NCBI RefSeq assembly: GCF_021887715.1
Contig: NZ_JAIQXX010000013.1
Coordinates: 1 to 64,000, forward strand
Direction: 5' to 3'
Length of the DNA: 64,000 nucleotides
Origin: Winogradskyella immobilis
GTDB taxonomy: Bacteria > Bacteroidota > Bacteroidia > Flavobacteriales > Flavobacteriaceae
The notes beneath the pieces were generated by a model, which worked only from the letters and a program-made list of their open reading frames with translations, searched no databases and had not been told where the DNA came from. Below are positions 1-8,862 of the stretch, one piece after another. The translations under genes were made by a program, and so were the position numbers. Positions within the stretch are counted from its first letter, which is position 1. The number at the start of each line of letters is the position of its first letter.

Positions 1-66
1 GCTTTTGCAATAGCAAAAAGTGGATTGCCTTATGATGAAAATTTTGTTTCAAAATTAGCTCAATAA
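1..66 (+). CDS. C-terminal fragment of an unknown protein (cut by window start)
   Basis: The first 21 codons read as an open frame, ending in AIAKSGLPYDENFVSKLAQ and a TAA at 64-66. The gene begins outside the window, so neither its length nor its family can be judged. The composition looks like a normal coding tail. I do not recognise the protein. It converges on the minus-strand membrane protein that ends at 110. Confidence 0.5.
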   Translation, partial: AFAIAKSGLPYDENFVSKLAQ

Positions 67-109
67 TGCTTGTTTTTTAACTCAGTTCTTTGTTGCCAAC
101 TGGTTTTAT

Positions 110-685
110 TTACATTATTTCAGTCAAATACACGATTCCGAAAATCCAACTAATGTAGATTAGAGTATAAGTCAGCGAATAAACTGCTGAAATTCCAATA
201 TCACCTTTCGTATCTTTTGATTTACTAAACACAAATTTTAATGCTCTAAAGAAAATCCAATATAGCATTGCTAAAATTATAAAAAGTGAAAACCAAAAGA
301 CTGCTTCCAAAACAATTAGCAATACAACGAATAAGATTGACATTCCAATCCATAATAGAATGGATAAAATTAACCCTGCTATTCCGTCTCCAATTTCAAC
401 ACTCGGAATATCCATAGTTGGTGAAGTACTACCTGTTAGATCACCAGTTTTAAAATTTCTAAATTTTGGAAAATCGTCAATCAGTCCAATTCCTTTATAG
501 AGTCCGTAAGTCATAAATAGAAAGAGAGCAGTAGCAATAATTCCCAGAGAAAAATATAGGTTTGAAGTCAGACTTCTATTGTAGTTAATTCCAGTCAGAT
601 AAACAGTCAGAATTGTAATTCCGATTACGAGTAATGAAATTATGAAAATGGATTTTCCTTTTAAATAATTCTGTTTAATTTTCAA
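110..685 (-). CDS. Hypothetical multi-pass membrane protein
   Basis: The 191-residue product has four to five hydrophobic segments: around residues 11-31, 44-62, 103-125, 128-150 and 168-188. It is therefore an inner-membrane protein. The loop around residues 70-98 is polar and rich in Gly, Ser, Thr and Asp. There are no catalytic motifs that I recognise, and no family assignment is made. It sits downstream of the recF-lipoprotein pair on the same strand, 36 bases after that lipoprotein's stop codon, so it could be co-transcribed, but nothing links it functionally to either gene. Confidence 0.55.
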   Translation of the reverse strand: MKIKQNYLKGKSIFIISLLVIGITILTVYLTGINYNRSLTSNLYFSLGIIATALFLFMTYGLYKGIGLIDDFPKFRNFKTGDLTGSTSPTMDIPSVEIGDGIAGLILSILLWIGMSILFVVLLIVLEAVFWFSLFIILAMLYWIFFRALKFVFSKSKDTKGDIGISAVYSLTYTLIYISWIFGIVYLTEIM

Positions 686-721
686 TTTAGAGGTTTTTGA
701 TCAGCTTGTGTATAACTTCTT

Positions 722-1144
722 TTATTCAATATCTAAAGTTAAACTTTTGTAGCGTTTGTATAGATATATATCTTTATTAGCATTGATTATTTTTAACTGC
801 GATTCGTTAGCCATCAATACTGTTTCTTTCCATTCAGCATAAGGTGTTTTGTAATATAAATTTAGGCTATCATTCTCTATCTTAACAGTAATGCCTTCTG
901 CATCTTTAGAGGTTATATATTTAGAATTAAACCCTGGGTTTAATTTTTTCCGAAACCCTTTTAAACTATCATTTACATTAATATAATCAATAGTTTCATT
1001 GTATTTATAGCCTTTCTTTTCACCAGTCTTTAATGTAACTTCTTCAATTTCCCAATAGCCATTAAGGTACTTTAAATGTATTTCAGGATTTTTAGAACAA
1101 GAAAGAACAGTTAAAAAGCATATAACAAGTACTATTCTCTTCAT
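722..1144 (-). CDS. Small lipoprotein, possibly lipocalin-like
   Basis: The 140-residue protein starts with a short signal peptide and a lipobox ending VLSC at residue 16, so it should be lipid-anchored. The mature part opens with [11 protein letters not shown], a pattern seen at the start of many lipocalin-like Bacteroidota lipoproteins, and the rest alternates in a way consistent with beta strands. The lipocalin reading is an inference from that pattern only. Its start overlaps the recF stop by four bases, so the two are translationally coupled. A lipoprotein next to recF suggests shared transcription rather than shared function. Confidence 0.65.
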   Translation of the reverse strand: MKRIVLVICFLTVLSCSKNPEIHLKYLNGYWEIEEVTLKTGEKKGYKYNETIDYINVNDSLKGFRKKLNPGFNSKYITSKDAEGITVKIENDSLNLYYKTPYAEWKETVLMANESQLKIINANKDIYLYKRYKSLTLDIE

Positions 1145-2220
1145 AATTTAAAAATTTTATAAGATTGATGAATTTGTTTTACCACATTTTCTGTACGTTC
1201 GGGATGTGTGTCACTAATAAACAACTGTCCAAAATTTTCATCATCTACCATTTCAATAATTTGAGCCACACGATGCTCATCGAGTTTATCAAAAATATCA
1301 TCTAACAGTAAAATAGGAGGAACACCACTTTGCTGTTTTATAAAATCGAATTGTGCTAATTTTAGTGCTATTAAAAATGATTTCTGCTGGCCTTGACTAC
1401 CAAACTTTTTAATAGGATAATCTTCAATCATAAAATTAAGATCATCTTTATGTATGCCAACACTAGTGTATTGTATCGCTCTATCTTTAGTTAAACTATT
1501 TTTTAAAAGTGTTTCTAAATGATCTGAAAATAAATCACTTTTATAATTGAGATTTACCTCTTCTTTGCTATTACTAATTGAGGCATATCTGGCTTTAAAA
1601 ATGGGAGTAAACACTTTTAAAAAGGCATCACGTTTTTCAAAAATAGTTTGCCCATAAGTATTTAACTGTGCATTATATACTTCTAAAGTATCCGAGTTAA
1701 ATGTATGGTTTACAGCAAAATATTTTAAAAGCGCATTACGCTGCGCTAATATTTTATTGTAATTAATAAGATCTGAAAGGTATGCTTTATCACTCTGAGA
1801 AATAACACTATCAATAAATTTACGCCTTACATCACTGCCTTCACTAATTAAGTCTCTGTCTGAAGGAGAAATAATAACTAAAGGAATAAAACCAATATGC
1901 TCGCTAAATTTATCGTAGGCTTTACCGTTTCGTTTTATAACTTTCTTTTGACCCTTTTTTAGAGATACAATTATTTTTTCGTTACGTTCATTTTTATTGA
2001 AACCACCATCTACAACAAAAAAATCTTCACCATGTTTTATATTTTGAGTCGCTACAGGATTAAAATAACTTTTACCAAAAGCAAGATGATAAATAGCATC
2101 TAAAGCATTTGTTTTTCCGATGCCATTTTCACCAACAAAACAATTGATTTTTGCGTCGAAATTAAACACTTGACTTTCAAAATTTTTGTAATTAACTAAA
2201 GAGAGTGTATTAAGAATCAT
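1141..2220 (-). CDS. recF: DNA replication/repair protein RecF
   Basis: The 359-residue length is typical of RecF, the SMC-like ATPase that binds gapped DNA and helps load RecA through RecOR. The Walker A motif is [11 protein letters not shown] near residues 31-41. The ABC signature is GSQGQQKSF near residue 275, and Walker [15 protein letters not shown] is near residue 306. The N-terminal sequence LSLVNYKNF is the usual RecF opening. Unlike in many phyla, there is no dnaA, dnaN or gyrB beside it, so this is not evidence for a replication origin here. It is divergent from the TPR-ribH operon across about 140 bases. Confidence 0.95.
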   Translation of the reverse strand: MILNTLSLVNYKNFESQVFNFDAKINCFVGENGIGKTNALDAIYHLAFGKSYFNPVATQNIKHGEDFFVVDGGFNKNERNEKIIVSLKKGQKKVIKRNGKAYDKFSEHIGFIPLVIISPSDRDLISEGSDVRRKFIDSVISQSDKAYLSDLINYNKILAQRNALLKYFAVNHTFNSDTLEVYNAQLNTYGQTIFEKRDAFLKVFTPIFKARYASISNSKEEVNLNYKSDLFSDHLETLLKNSLTKDRAIQYTSVGIHKDDLNFMIEDYPIKKFGSQGQQKSFLIALKLAQFDFIKQQSGVPPILLLDDIFDKLDEHRVAQIIEMVDDENFGQLFISDTHPERTENVVKQIHQSYKIFKL

Positions 2221-2330
2221 AAAAATATTCGTACAAGCTTTGTTTTTATTGGATTGTGTACTCTAGATTAACCTGTGCAAATTATTGAAAAATAACAAAT
2301 AAATAGGCTTTAAATTACCAATAAAAATTT

Positions 2331-2338
2331 TATTTTTG
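2331..2338 (+). promoter_or_regulatory. Bacteroidota -7 promoter element for the TPR-ribH operon
   Basis: TATTTTTG matches the Bacteroidota TAnnTTTG element and lies 21 bases before the chosen ATG at 2360. There is no clear TTG -33 element at the expected spacing. The TTG inside this element explains why a longer open frame appears to start at 2336; that start would lie within the promoter. Confidence 0.5.
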
Positions 2339-2359
2339 CCCTCGCACAAATTACTAGTT

Positions 2360-3124
2360 ATGGCAACATATAAGAAAAGAGGATACAAGCCGAAAACCAA
2401 AAAAGAAAGGGTTGAAGCTATTGAAGATAACTCAACAACAGCTGAGGTATTTAATACCTTAGATGAATCTGCGTCTAAAACTGAAGAGTGGATTGTTAAA
2501 AACCAGAATATTATTTTTGGTATTGTAGGTTTTGTTGCATTAGTTGTTTTAGGTTACATGGGCTATAATAAGTTTATAGCAGAGCCAAATGCAAAAGAAG
2601 CAATGAACGAAATGGCAAGAGCGCAGAGCTTTTTTGATGACGCAGCAACTGCAGCAGATCCAGATGATTTATATAGATTAGTGCTAGAAGGCGGTCAAGG
2701 AAAGTACGGAATGCTAGACATTATCAGTGAATACGGAGGTACACCAGCAGGAAACTTAGCTAACTATTATGCAGGAGTATCTTACTTAAACCTTAAAGAT
2801 TACCAAAACGCTATAAAGTATTTAAATGATTTTTCTAGCGATGATATTATGTTATCAGCTGTAGCTAAAGGAGCTATTGGTGATGCTTTTGTGCAACTAG
2901 ACCAAGATCAAGAAGGTTTAGAGTATTACGAAAAAGCAATTGCAACCAACGCTAATGAGTTTACAACACCAATATATTTGCTAAAGGCAGCAAGAACTGC
3001 AATGGATTTAGGAAATAATAGTAAAGCTTTAGATTATTTAAATAGAATTAAAACTGAATTTTCATCATCTACAGAGGCAACTCAAGTCGATGTGTTAATC
3101 GGAAAAGCAACAGCAAGCTTATAG
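2360..3124 (+). CDS. Membrane-anchored tetratricopeptide repeat protein
   Basis: From the ATG at 2360 the product is 254 residues: MATYKKRGYKPK, a charged N-terminal region, one transmembrane helix (IIFGIVGFVALVVLGYMGY, about residues 52-70), then an extracytoplasmic alpha-helical domain. That domain has TPR-like helices such as NLANYYAGVSYLNLKDYQNA and EGLEYYEKAIATN. The layout resembles the YfgM-type ancillary SecYEG subunit, but the sequence alone does not prove that role. A TTG start at 2336 is possible, but it overlaps the promoter element. The stop is two bases from ribH, so the two genes form an operon. Confidence 0.8.
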   Translation: MATYKKRGYKPKTKKERVEAIEDNSTTAEVFNTLDESASKTEEWIVKNQNIIFGIVGFVALVVLGYMGYNKFIAEPNAKEAMNEMARAQSFFDDAATAADPDDLYRLVLEGGQGKYGMLDIISEYGGTPAGNLANYYAGVSYLNLKDYQNAIKYLNDFSSDDIMLSAVAKGAIGDAFVQLDQDQEGLEYYEKAIATNANEFTTPIYLLKAARTAMDLGNNSKALDYLNRIKTEFSSSTEATQVDVLIGKATASL

Positions 3125-3126
3125 AT

Positions 3127-3627
3127 ATGGCTACTGCAAATCATAATTTATCGAACTACGATAAAGCTACAATCCCAAATGCGAAAGACTTTCGATTTGG
3201 GATTGTTGTTTCAGAATGGAATACAAGCATTACTGAAGGTTTGTGGCAAGGTGCTTTTAATGCCCTTATAGATTGTGGTGCGTTAAAAGAAAATATTGTG
3301 CGTTGGAATGTGCCTGGTACTTTTGAGCTTACTTATGGCGCAGCAAGAATGTCTAAAAGTATCTACGCAGACTCCGGAATGTTAGATGCCATTATTGTAA
3401 TAGGTTGTGTTATTCAGGGAGAAACAAAACATTTCGATTTTGTTTGCGATGGTGTTACGCAAGGCATTAAAGATTTGAATCTAAAAGGAGACATTCCTGT
3501 TATTTTTTGTGTATTGACCGATAACAATATGCAGCAATCTATTGATCGTTCTGGTGGTAAACATGGTAATAAAGGTACTGAAGCTGCCATTGCAGCTATA
3601 AAAATGGCGCATCTTAGATTATTTTAA
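3127..3627 (+). CDS. ribH: 6,7-dimethyl-8-ribityllumazine synthase
   Basis: This 166-residue enzyme condenses 5-amino-6-ribitylaminouracil with dihydroxybutanone phosphate in riboflavin synthesis. Family landmarks are in order: FGIVVSEWN near the N-terminus, VPGTFELTYGA, the substrate-binding IVIGCVIQGETKHFDFV segment, and GGKHGNKGTEAA near the C-terminus. Its length is normal for a capsid-forming lumazine synthase. It follows the TPR gene by two bases. No other rib gene is nearby, which is common in Flavobacteriaceae, and I see no FMN riboswitch upstream. Confidence 0.95.
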   Translation: MATANHNLSNYDKATIPNAKDFRFGIVVSEWNTSITEGLWQGAFNALIDCGALKENIVRWNVPGTFELTYGAARMSKSIYADSGMLDAIIVIGCVIQGETKHFDFVCDGVTQGIKDLNLKGDIPVIFCVLTDNNMQQSIDRSGGKHGNKGTEAAIAAIKMAHLRLF

Positions 3628-3751
3628 TCTACAATTGTCTACATACCAAGATTTATAATATTTCAGTTTATTTTGTCAGTTATAGAAATTTGGCGTGTTT
3701 TTTGTTAACAATTTTTAGGAATAACAAAGTGTGACTTCATAGTATTTTAAG

Positions 3752-3759
3752 TACTTTTG
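3752..3759 (+). promoter_or_regulatory. Candidate -7 promoter element before the small membrane protein pair
   Basis: TACTTTTG fits the TAnnTTTG consensus and lies 32 bases upstream of the TTG start at 3792, inside the 164-base gap after ribH. There is no convincing TTG at the -33 position. It could drive the two small membrane proteins and mutL. Confidence 0.35.
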
Positions 3760-3791
3760 ATAGGTGACACATTTAATTCTAATCATAGAGT

Positions 3792-4007
3792 TTGTTTAAT
3801 CAACGAAAAAATAAACGTTTTAATTATAAGTCTCGCTTAAATGATTCAAATGAAACGAGATCTGATGATGATTTGGAAGCGAAATGGAATGAAATGAGAG
3901 GCAATACGAAGCGTCGCGGAAGTATATTAACTTCATTGCCAGTATTAATAATATTTCTAGCATCGCTTTTTATTTTAATTTATATCCTCAATGGGTATAT
4001 AAAATGA
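3792..4007 (+). CDS. Small tail-anchored membrane protein, NKRFNY motif (first of a pair)
   Basis: The 71-residue product begins at a TTG codon. The codon two before it is an in-frame TAG, so there is no upstream alternative, and the next ATG falls after the conserved motif. It has a basic N-terminus with NKRFNYKSR, a polar middle with WNEMR, and a single C-terminal transmembrane helix (LPVLIIFLASLFILIYIL). The next gene encodes a longer protein with the same order of motifs, so the two look like paralogues. I do not know a function. It sits between ribH and mutL. Confidence 0.65.
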   Translation: MFNQRKNKRFNYKSRLNDSNETRSDDDLEAKWNEMRGNTKRRGSILTSLPVLIIFLASLFILIYILNGYIK

Positions 4008-4014
4008 AGATAAT

Positions 4015-4320
4015 ATGGGACCAATAAAATTCACTTTATTTAAAGGACTACCTAGAAATAAAAGATTTAACTATACACCTAGATATTATAAAGGCAAGGA
4101 AGAAGTAGATAAATCACAGTATTCAACAAAGTTTGATGCTTATGCTGAAGCCTATAATAAGAATGATTTTTCAGGGCAATGGCATGAAAGTAGAATAAAT
4201 AATAGAAATAGAAACAATTCTGGTTTTAATAGAACTATTTTAATTTTAGTTGCTGTTTTTGTTTTAATCTTTCTGTATATAATAGATTTTGACCTCTCGA
4301 TTTTTTCAGCTAGTAGCTAA
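4015..4320 (+). CDS. Small tail-anchored membrane protein, NKRFNY motif (second of a pair)
   Basis: The 101-residue product carries NKRFNYTPR near residue 15, a WHESR motif near residue 56 and a C-terminal transmembrane helix (TILILVAVFVLIFLYII). These are the same three elements, in the same order, as in the 71-residue neighbour seven bases upstream. Its TAA shares its last base with the mutL start codon, so it is translationally coupled to mutL. The N-terminal part should face the cytoplasm, given its many Lys and Arg residues. Function is unknown. Confidence 0.7.
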   Translation: MGPIKFTLFKGLPRNKRFNYTPRYYKGKEEVDKSQYSTKFDAYAEAYNKNDFSGQWHESRINNRNRNNSGFNRTILILVAVFVLIFLYIIDFDLSIFSASS

Positions 4321-6170
4321 TGACTGATATCATTCAATTATTACCAGACCATGTTGCCAACCAAATTGCAGCAGGTGAAGTAGTTCAGCGTCCTGCATCT
4401 GTAGTTAAAGAACTTTTAGAAAATGCAATCGATGCTAATAGCTCAGAAATTAAACTCATTTTAAAAGAAGCTGGTAAAACCTTAGTACAAGTTATCGATA
4501 ATGGTAAAGGAATGAGTACTACCGATGCTCGTTTAAGTTTTGAGCGTCATGCTACATCTAAGATTCGTTCTGCTGAAGATTTATTTCAATTAAACACAAA
4601 AGGATTCCGTGGTGAAGCTTTAGCAAGTATAGCAGCTATTGCTCATGTAGAATTAAAAACAAAACAAGAAAACCAAGAATTAGGTTCGCAGATTATTATA
4701 GAAGGAAGCAATGTTAAATCTCAAGATGTCGCTGTAACACCAAAAGGCACATCAGTAGCGGTAAAGAATCTGTTTTTTAATATTCCGGCGCGTCGAAATT
4801 TTTTAAAATCAAATACAGTAGAACTTAGACATGTTGTAGATGAATTTCATAGAGTTGCTTTAGCACATCCAGGTATAGCATTTTCAATGTACCATAATGG
4901 AAGTGAGCTGTTTAATTTACCTCTTAGTAATTATCGTCAACGTGTGGTTAATATTTTTGGCTCTAAAACCAATGAAAAATTAGTGCCAGTAGAAGAAGAA
5001 ACAGAAGTGCTAAAGGTATCTGGTTTTGTTGGAAAGCCAGAATATTCAAAAAAGACAAAGTCTGAACAATTCTTTTTTGTGAATAACCGATTTATTAAAA
5101 GCCCGTATTTAAATCATGCGATTAATGCAGCTTTTGAAGGTTTATTACGCGATGGTTATCATCCTACATATTTTTTAAATTTAACAGTAGACCCAAAAAC
5201 GATAGATATTAATATCCATCCAACAAAAACAGAAATTAAGTTTGATGATGAGCATACTTTATATGCTATTTTACGTTCTGCGGTAAAGCATAGTTTAGGA
5301 CAGTTTAATGTGGCTCCAATTTTAGATTTTGAAAGCAATACCAATTTAAACACACCTTATAATTTTAAAGATAAAGAAGGAGCAACACCAGTTATAGAGA
5401 TAGATAGGTCGTTTAACCCATTTGCAGATGAAGTTGGTCAAAAACAACCACAACAGCGTAGCTATACAAAACCTCCAACTCAAGATTGGGAGAGTTTGTA
5501 TGTAGGTTTAGAGTCTAAAAGCACTAAGTCTCAAGGTGATTTTAAAGAAATGACTTTTGAGAGTGAATCTAAAGATCAATCGATTTTTAAATCTGAAGAT
5601 ATTGCCTTAGAGAAAACAACGTATCAATTGCGACAAAAATTTATTGTTAGCACTATAAAATCTGGAATGCTAATTATAGACCAAAATAGAGCACACCAAC
5701 GTATCTTATATGAGAACTTGTTGAAGCAACTAACTTCAAAAGAAGCAATAACTCAACAATTGTTATTTCCATTGCAATTAAATTTCTCTAATACAGATGT
5801 AGAGATGTTGTCACAAATGCAAAATGATTTAGAACATGCAGGTTTTGTGTTTTCAGAGTTTAGCGCTGATGAAATTACTGTAACCGGAGTGCCAGTTGGT
5901 GTTCCAGAAAGTGAAGTGACCATTGTTTTAGAACAATTAATTAGCGATGTTGAAAACGATGTGCCAGATCAAAATTTTAGTGCTTCAGATTTATTAGCAA
6001 AATCTATGGCCAAAAGTTTAGCTATAAAAACAGGACAATCTTTAAATGTGGAAGAGCAAGAGCATCTATTAAATAGCTTGTTTGCTTGTAAAGAACCAGC
6101 AGTGTCACCAAGCCATAAAACAACGTTTATTACGTTAGGAGTAGAAGACATTGAGAAAAAATTTATGTAA
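4320..6170 (+). CDS. mutL: DNA mismatch repair protein MutL with degenerate endonuclease motif
   Basis: The 616-residue protein has the GHKL ATPase domain at its N-terminus: AGEVVQRPASVVKELLENAID, DNGKGM and GFRGEALASI. A transducer domain and a C-terminal dimerisation domain follow. The region equivalent to the endonuclease motif DQHA(X)2E(X)4E reads DQNRAHQRILYE at residues 454-465, so it lacks the His, the Ala and the first Glu. The C-terminus (ACKEPAVSPSHKTTF and onward) has no CPHGRP. It may therefore act as a non-cutting matchmaker. It is coupled to the gene before it and followed six bases later by a rhomboid gene. Confidence 0.93.
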   Translation: MTDIIQLLPDHVANQIAAGEVVQRPASVVKELLENAIDANSSEIKLILKEAGKTLVQVIDNGKGMSTTDARLSFERHATSKIRSAEDLFQLNTKGFRGEALASIAAIAHVELKTKQENQELGSQIIIEGSNVKSQDVAVTPKGTSVAVKNLFFNIPARRNFLKSNTVELRHVVDEFHRVALAHPGIAFSMYHNGSELFNLPLSNYRQRVVNIFGSKTNEKLVPVEEETEVLKVSGFVGKPEYSKKTKSEQFFFVNNRFIKSPYLNHAINAAFEGLLRDGYHPTYFLNLTVDPKTIDINIHPTKTEIKFDDEHTLYAILRSAVKHSLGQFNVAPILDFESNTNLNTPYNFKDKEGATPVIEIDRSFNPFADEVGQKQPQQRSYTKPPTQDWESLYVGLESKSTKSQGDFKEMTFESESKDQSIFKSEDIALEKTTYQLRQKFIVSTIKSGMLIIDQNRAHQRILYENLLKQLTSKEAITQQLLFPLQLNFSNTDVEMLSQMQNDLEHAGFVFSEFSADEITVTGVPVGVPESEVTIVLEQLISDVENDVPDQNFSASDLLAKSMAKSLAIKTGQSLNVEEQEHLLNSLFACKEPAVSPSHKTTFITLGVEDIEKKFM

Positions 6171-6176
6171 TTAATT

Positions 6177-6935
6177 ATGAGACAAGGAATAACAGAAGGA
6201 GTTAAACATTTGTTGATTATCAATGTTGTAATGTTCATTGGGATGATGGTCATTGGTAATGGAGAATTATTTAACCAATGGTTTGCTTTATATTTTCCGA
6301 AGAACGAATTGTTTCAGCCTTGGCAAATTATTACGCATATGTTTATGCATAGTAATTTGCAGTTTACACATATTTTATTTAACATGTTTGCGTTATGGAT
6401 GTTTGGAACAGCAGTTGAACAAGTGTTTGGTTTAAAGAAGTTTTTAACCTTTTATATTCTTTCGGGTTTAGGTGCTGCATGTATACAAATTACATTTTTA
6501 TATTATCAATTTAATAGTGGATTAGAAGATTTGTTAGTAGCAGGTTATGATCAAACTCAGATTTTAGGATTGATGGCTGAAGGTAAATGGAATCCAAATT
6601 GGGAATCAGTTTTAGGTAATAATACTCAAAATTTCCTTTCAGCATTTTTAGCACCAATGGTTGGTGCTTCAGGAGCAATTATGGGAGTTTTAGTTGCTTT
6701 TGGTATGTTATTTCCCGACTCTAAATTGATGCTAATTTTTTTACCAGTTCCAATAAAAGCTAAGTATTTTATTCCAGCAATAATTGGCTTAGATTTATTT
6801 TCGGCAATTACAGGGGCATCGATATTTAGTCCAGGAAATACAGCGTATGCAGCGCACGTAGGAGGAGCACTGACAGGGTTTCTTTTAATGTGGTTTTGGA
6901 AGAAAAATGAAAAAGATAAATACCGTTGGAATTAA
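6177..6935 (+). CDS. Rhomboid family intramembrane serine protease
   Basis: The 252-residue integral membrane protein contains the rhomboid catalytic serine in GASGAIMG, the catalytic histidine in AAHVGGALTGF, and the HILFNMFALWMFG segment on an early helix. Rhomboids cut substrate proteins within the membrane. Six transmembrane segments can be counted. It lies directly after mutL and directly before a second rhomboid (three bases), so the two form a tandem pair. Nothing in the sequence identifies the substrate. Confidence 0.9.
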   Translation: MRQGITEGVKHLLIINVVMFIGMMVIGNGELFNQWFALYFPKNELFQPWQIITHMFMHSNLQFTHILFNMFALWMFGTAVEQVFGLKKFLTFYILSGLGAACIQITFLYYQFNSGLEDLLVAGYDQTQILGLMAEGKWNPNWESVLGNNTQNFLSAFLAPMVGASGAIMGVLVAFGMLFPDSKLMLIFLPVPIKAKYFIPAIIGLDLFSAITGASIFSPGNTAYAAHVGGALTGFLLMWFWKKNEKDKYRWN

Positions 6936-6938
6936 AAA

Positions 6939-7808
6939 ATGAGTACACCGCAAAGCCTTAAATACAAGTATGCAAATCTCAATGCTTTTGGTAAAATTAT
7001 AGTTATAACAGCTATCGTTTTCCTTATAGATTTTGTGATGACACATATCGCAGGATTAGGTAATCTAACTAAGTATTTAAAATTACCGGCTGATATCTCA
7101 GATTTTATACTTCAGCCTTGGACTTTAATTACTTATGGTTTTATGCACGGAGATATTATACATATTTTCTTCAATATGTTTATACTTTATGCAGTAACTC
7201 AAATTTTATTAAATCTTTTCAGGTCAAAAATGATCTTGAATATTTATTTTTTAGGTATCATTTTTGGTGGATTGATTTTTCTTGCATTTTATAATTTAGC
7301 GCCATCAAGTATTATTAAAAACGTCTCATTTTTAGTGGGAGCTTCTGCTGGTGTTAGAGCACTTATTATTTTTATAAGTGTTTATATGGCAAATTCAGAC
7401 GTACGTATTTTTAAATGGAATGTTAAATGGAAATACATCGGAATGTTTATAGTAGGTATAGATATTATAGGGTTTTTAAGTGGCGTTAATCAAGGAGGCC
7501 ACATTGCACATTTAGGTGGTGAGTTTTTAGGATATTTATATGCTGTACAATTACAAAAAGGAAAAGATATAGGATTAGGTTTTGAAAAGCTTGCAGATGG
7601 CTTTATGAGCTTGTTTAAACCTAAATCACATTTAAAGACTGTACATCGTAAAACGACCAAATCTAAAATGGCAGGTAAGACTAAAGATGAATTTAAGTCG
7701 TTTAATAAACAGAAACAAATAGATATTATTCTAGATAAAATTAGTAAAAGCGGTTATGAAAGCTTAACTGCCGAAGAAAAAGAATTTTTATTTAGAGCAG
7801 GTAAATAA
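6939..7808 (+). CDS. Rhomboid family intramembrane serine protease (second copy, C-terminal extension)
   Basis: The 289-residue protein has the same plan as its neighbour: HIFFNMFILYAV, GASAGVRALI with the presumed catalytic serine, and HIAHLGGEFLGYLY with the catalytic histidine. It also carries a soluble, lysine-rich C-terminal tail of roughly 85 residues (for example TTKSKMAGKTKDEFKSF). This tail resembles the short helical DUF6576-type region found on flavobacterial rhomboids; that name is from memory and is tentative. Rhomboids in this tandem arrangement are common in the family. Confidence 0.88.
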   Translation: MSTPQSLKYKYANLNAFGKIIVITAIVFLIDFVMTHIAGLGNLTKYLKLPADISDFILQPWTLITYGFMHGDIIHIFFNMFILYAVTQILLNLFRSKMILNIYFLGIIFGGLIFLAFYNLAPSSIIKNVSFLVGASAGVRALIIFISVYMANSDVRIFKWNVKWKYIGMFIVGIDIIGFLSGVNQGGHIAHLGGEFLGYLYAVQLQKGKDIGLGFEKLADGFMSLFKPKSHLKTVHRKTTKSKMAGKTKDEFKSFNKQKQIDIILDKISKSGYESLTAEEKEFLFRAGK

Positions 7809-7818
7809 AACAGATAGA

Positions 7819-7836
7819 TTCCCGTTTCTATGGGAA
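7819..7836. repeat. Short inverted repeat just before the phosphatase-fold gene
   Basis: TTCCC and GGGAA flank an 8-base loop immediately before the ATG at 7837. The stretch resembles half of the hairpin element at 63440-63470, and both are followed by GCATATGAAA or a near copy. It could be the relic of a REP-like element that now forms the leader of the gene. Confidence 0.35.
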
Positions 7837-8862
7837 ATGCATATGAAAGGATTAAAACGCTTTGATAAAATTATTTTTTTTGTCAATACTTTGGCAGCGT
7901 TTCTATTGCTTTTATCTTACATTCTTCCTTATATACCTCCTAAAAGTTTTTCCTTTTTATCAGTACTAAGTTTAGGTGTTCCTTTGCTTATTATTATTAA
8001 TGTACTCTTCTTTTTGTATTGGCTTTTTAAAGTAAAGAAGCAGTTGTTGTTATCATTAGTCGCATTGCTTTTAGGGTTTACTTATGTGACATCTTTATAT
8101 AAATTTACGGGTTCTAAAGCTATTGAAGATGCTTCAAATTTTTCAGTGATGAACTATAACGTGCGCCTCTTTAATTTATTTGATTGGCTACCAAGCTCAA
8201 CTGTTGAAACAGATATTTTAAATTTTATTAAGCAAGAAAACCCAAGTGTTTTAAGTCTGCAGGAATACCATAGAAGTGATACGTTTAAGCTTGAAGGTTA
8301 TTATAAATACGAAAATGTTTCAGACGGAAAAGTAAAAAGTGGCCAGGCTATTTTTTCAAAATATCCAATTGTTAACTCTGGTTCTATTGAGTTTAATAAT
8401 ACATCTAATAATGCCATTTTTATTGATGTGGTAAAAGGAGCAGATACCATTAGAATTTATAATTTGCATTTGCAATCTTCTAAAATAAATACGGAAGTTA
8501 GCGAACTCAAAAAAGAAACTTCAGAGAAACTAGCTCAACAGGTTGGAGATACATTTAAGATGCAACAAGATCAAGCAGAATTGTTTTTACTACATAGAGA
8601 TAGAAGTCCATATAAATCGATAATTAGCGGCGATTTTAATAATACAGCCTATTCTTATATATACAATAAAATTAAAGGAAAATCTCAAGATGCTTTTGAT
8701 GTTGCAGGTAATGGTTTTGGGCGTACCTATGATTTTAAATTCTTTCCTATACGTATAGATTTTATTTTTGCGGATTTAGACTTTACAGTTAATGGTTTTA
8801 AAACTTACGACGTAAAACTCTCAGACCATTATCCTATAAAAGCCACTCTAAAGTTACATTAA
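7837..8862 (+). CDS. Endonuclease/exonuclease/phosphatase family membrane protein
   Basis: The 341-residue protein starts with three hydrophobic helices (about residues 12-90), followed by a DNase I/phosphatase-fold domain. Domain landmarks are MNYNVRLFN, the metal-binding Glu in LSLQEYH, SGDFNN, and the terminal catalytic SDHYPIKATL. The substrate could be a phosphodiester or phosphomonoester, and family membership does not decide between them. The second ATG at 7843 (MKGLKRF) is an equally likely start. It converges on the next gene with a nine-base overlap of their 3' ends. Confidence 0.85.
   Translation: MHMKGLKRFDKIIFFVNTLAAFLLLLSYILPYIPPKSFSFLSVLSLGVPLLIIINVLFFLYWLFKVKKQLLLSLVALLLGFTYVTSLYKFTGSKAIEDASNFSVMNYNVRLFNLFDWLPSSTVETDILNFIKQENPSVLSLQEYHRSDTFKLEGYYKYENVSDGKVKSGQAIFSKYPIVNSGSIEFNNTSNNAIFIDVVKGADTIRIYNLHLQSSKINTEVSELKKETSEKLAQQVGDTFKMQQDQAELFLLHRDRSPYKSIISGDFNNTAYSYIYNKIKGKSQDAFDVAGNGFGRTYDFKFFPIRIDFIFADLDFTVNGFKTYDVKLSDHYPIKATLKLH

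Noticed and set aside
1141..2220. recF as a marker of a dnaA-dnaN-recF origin region
   Set aside because: The adjacent genes are a lipoprotein and a TPR gene. In Bacteroidota recF is commonly unlinked to the origin.
2336..2359. TTG start for the TPR protein
   Set aside because: It lies within the TATTTTTG promoter element, so it cannot be in the mRNA. ATG at 2360 gives a normal N-terminus.
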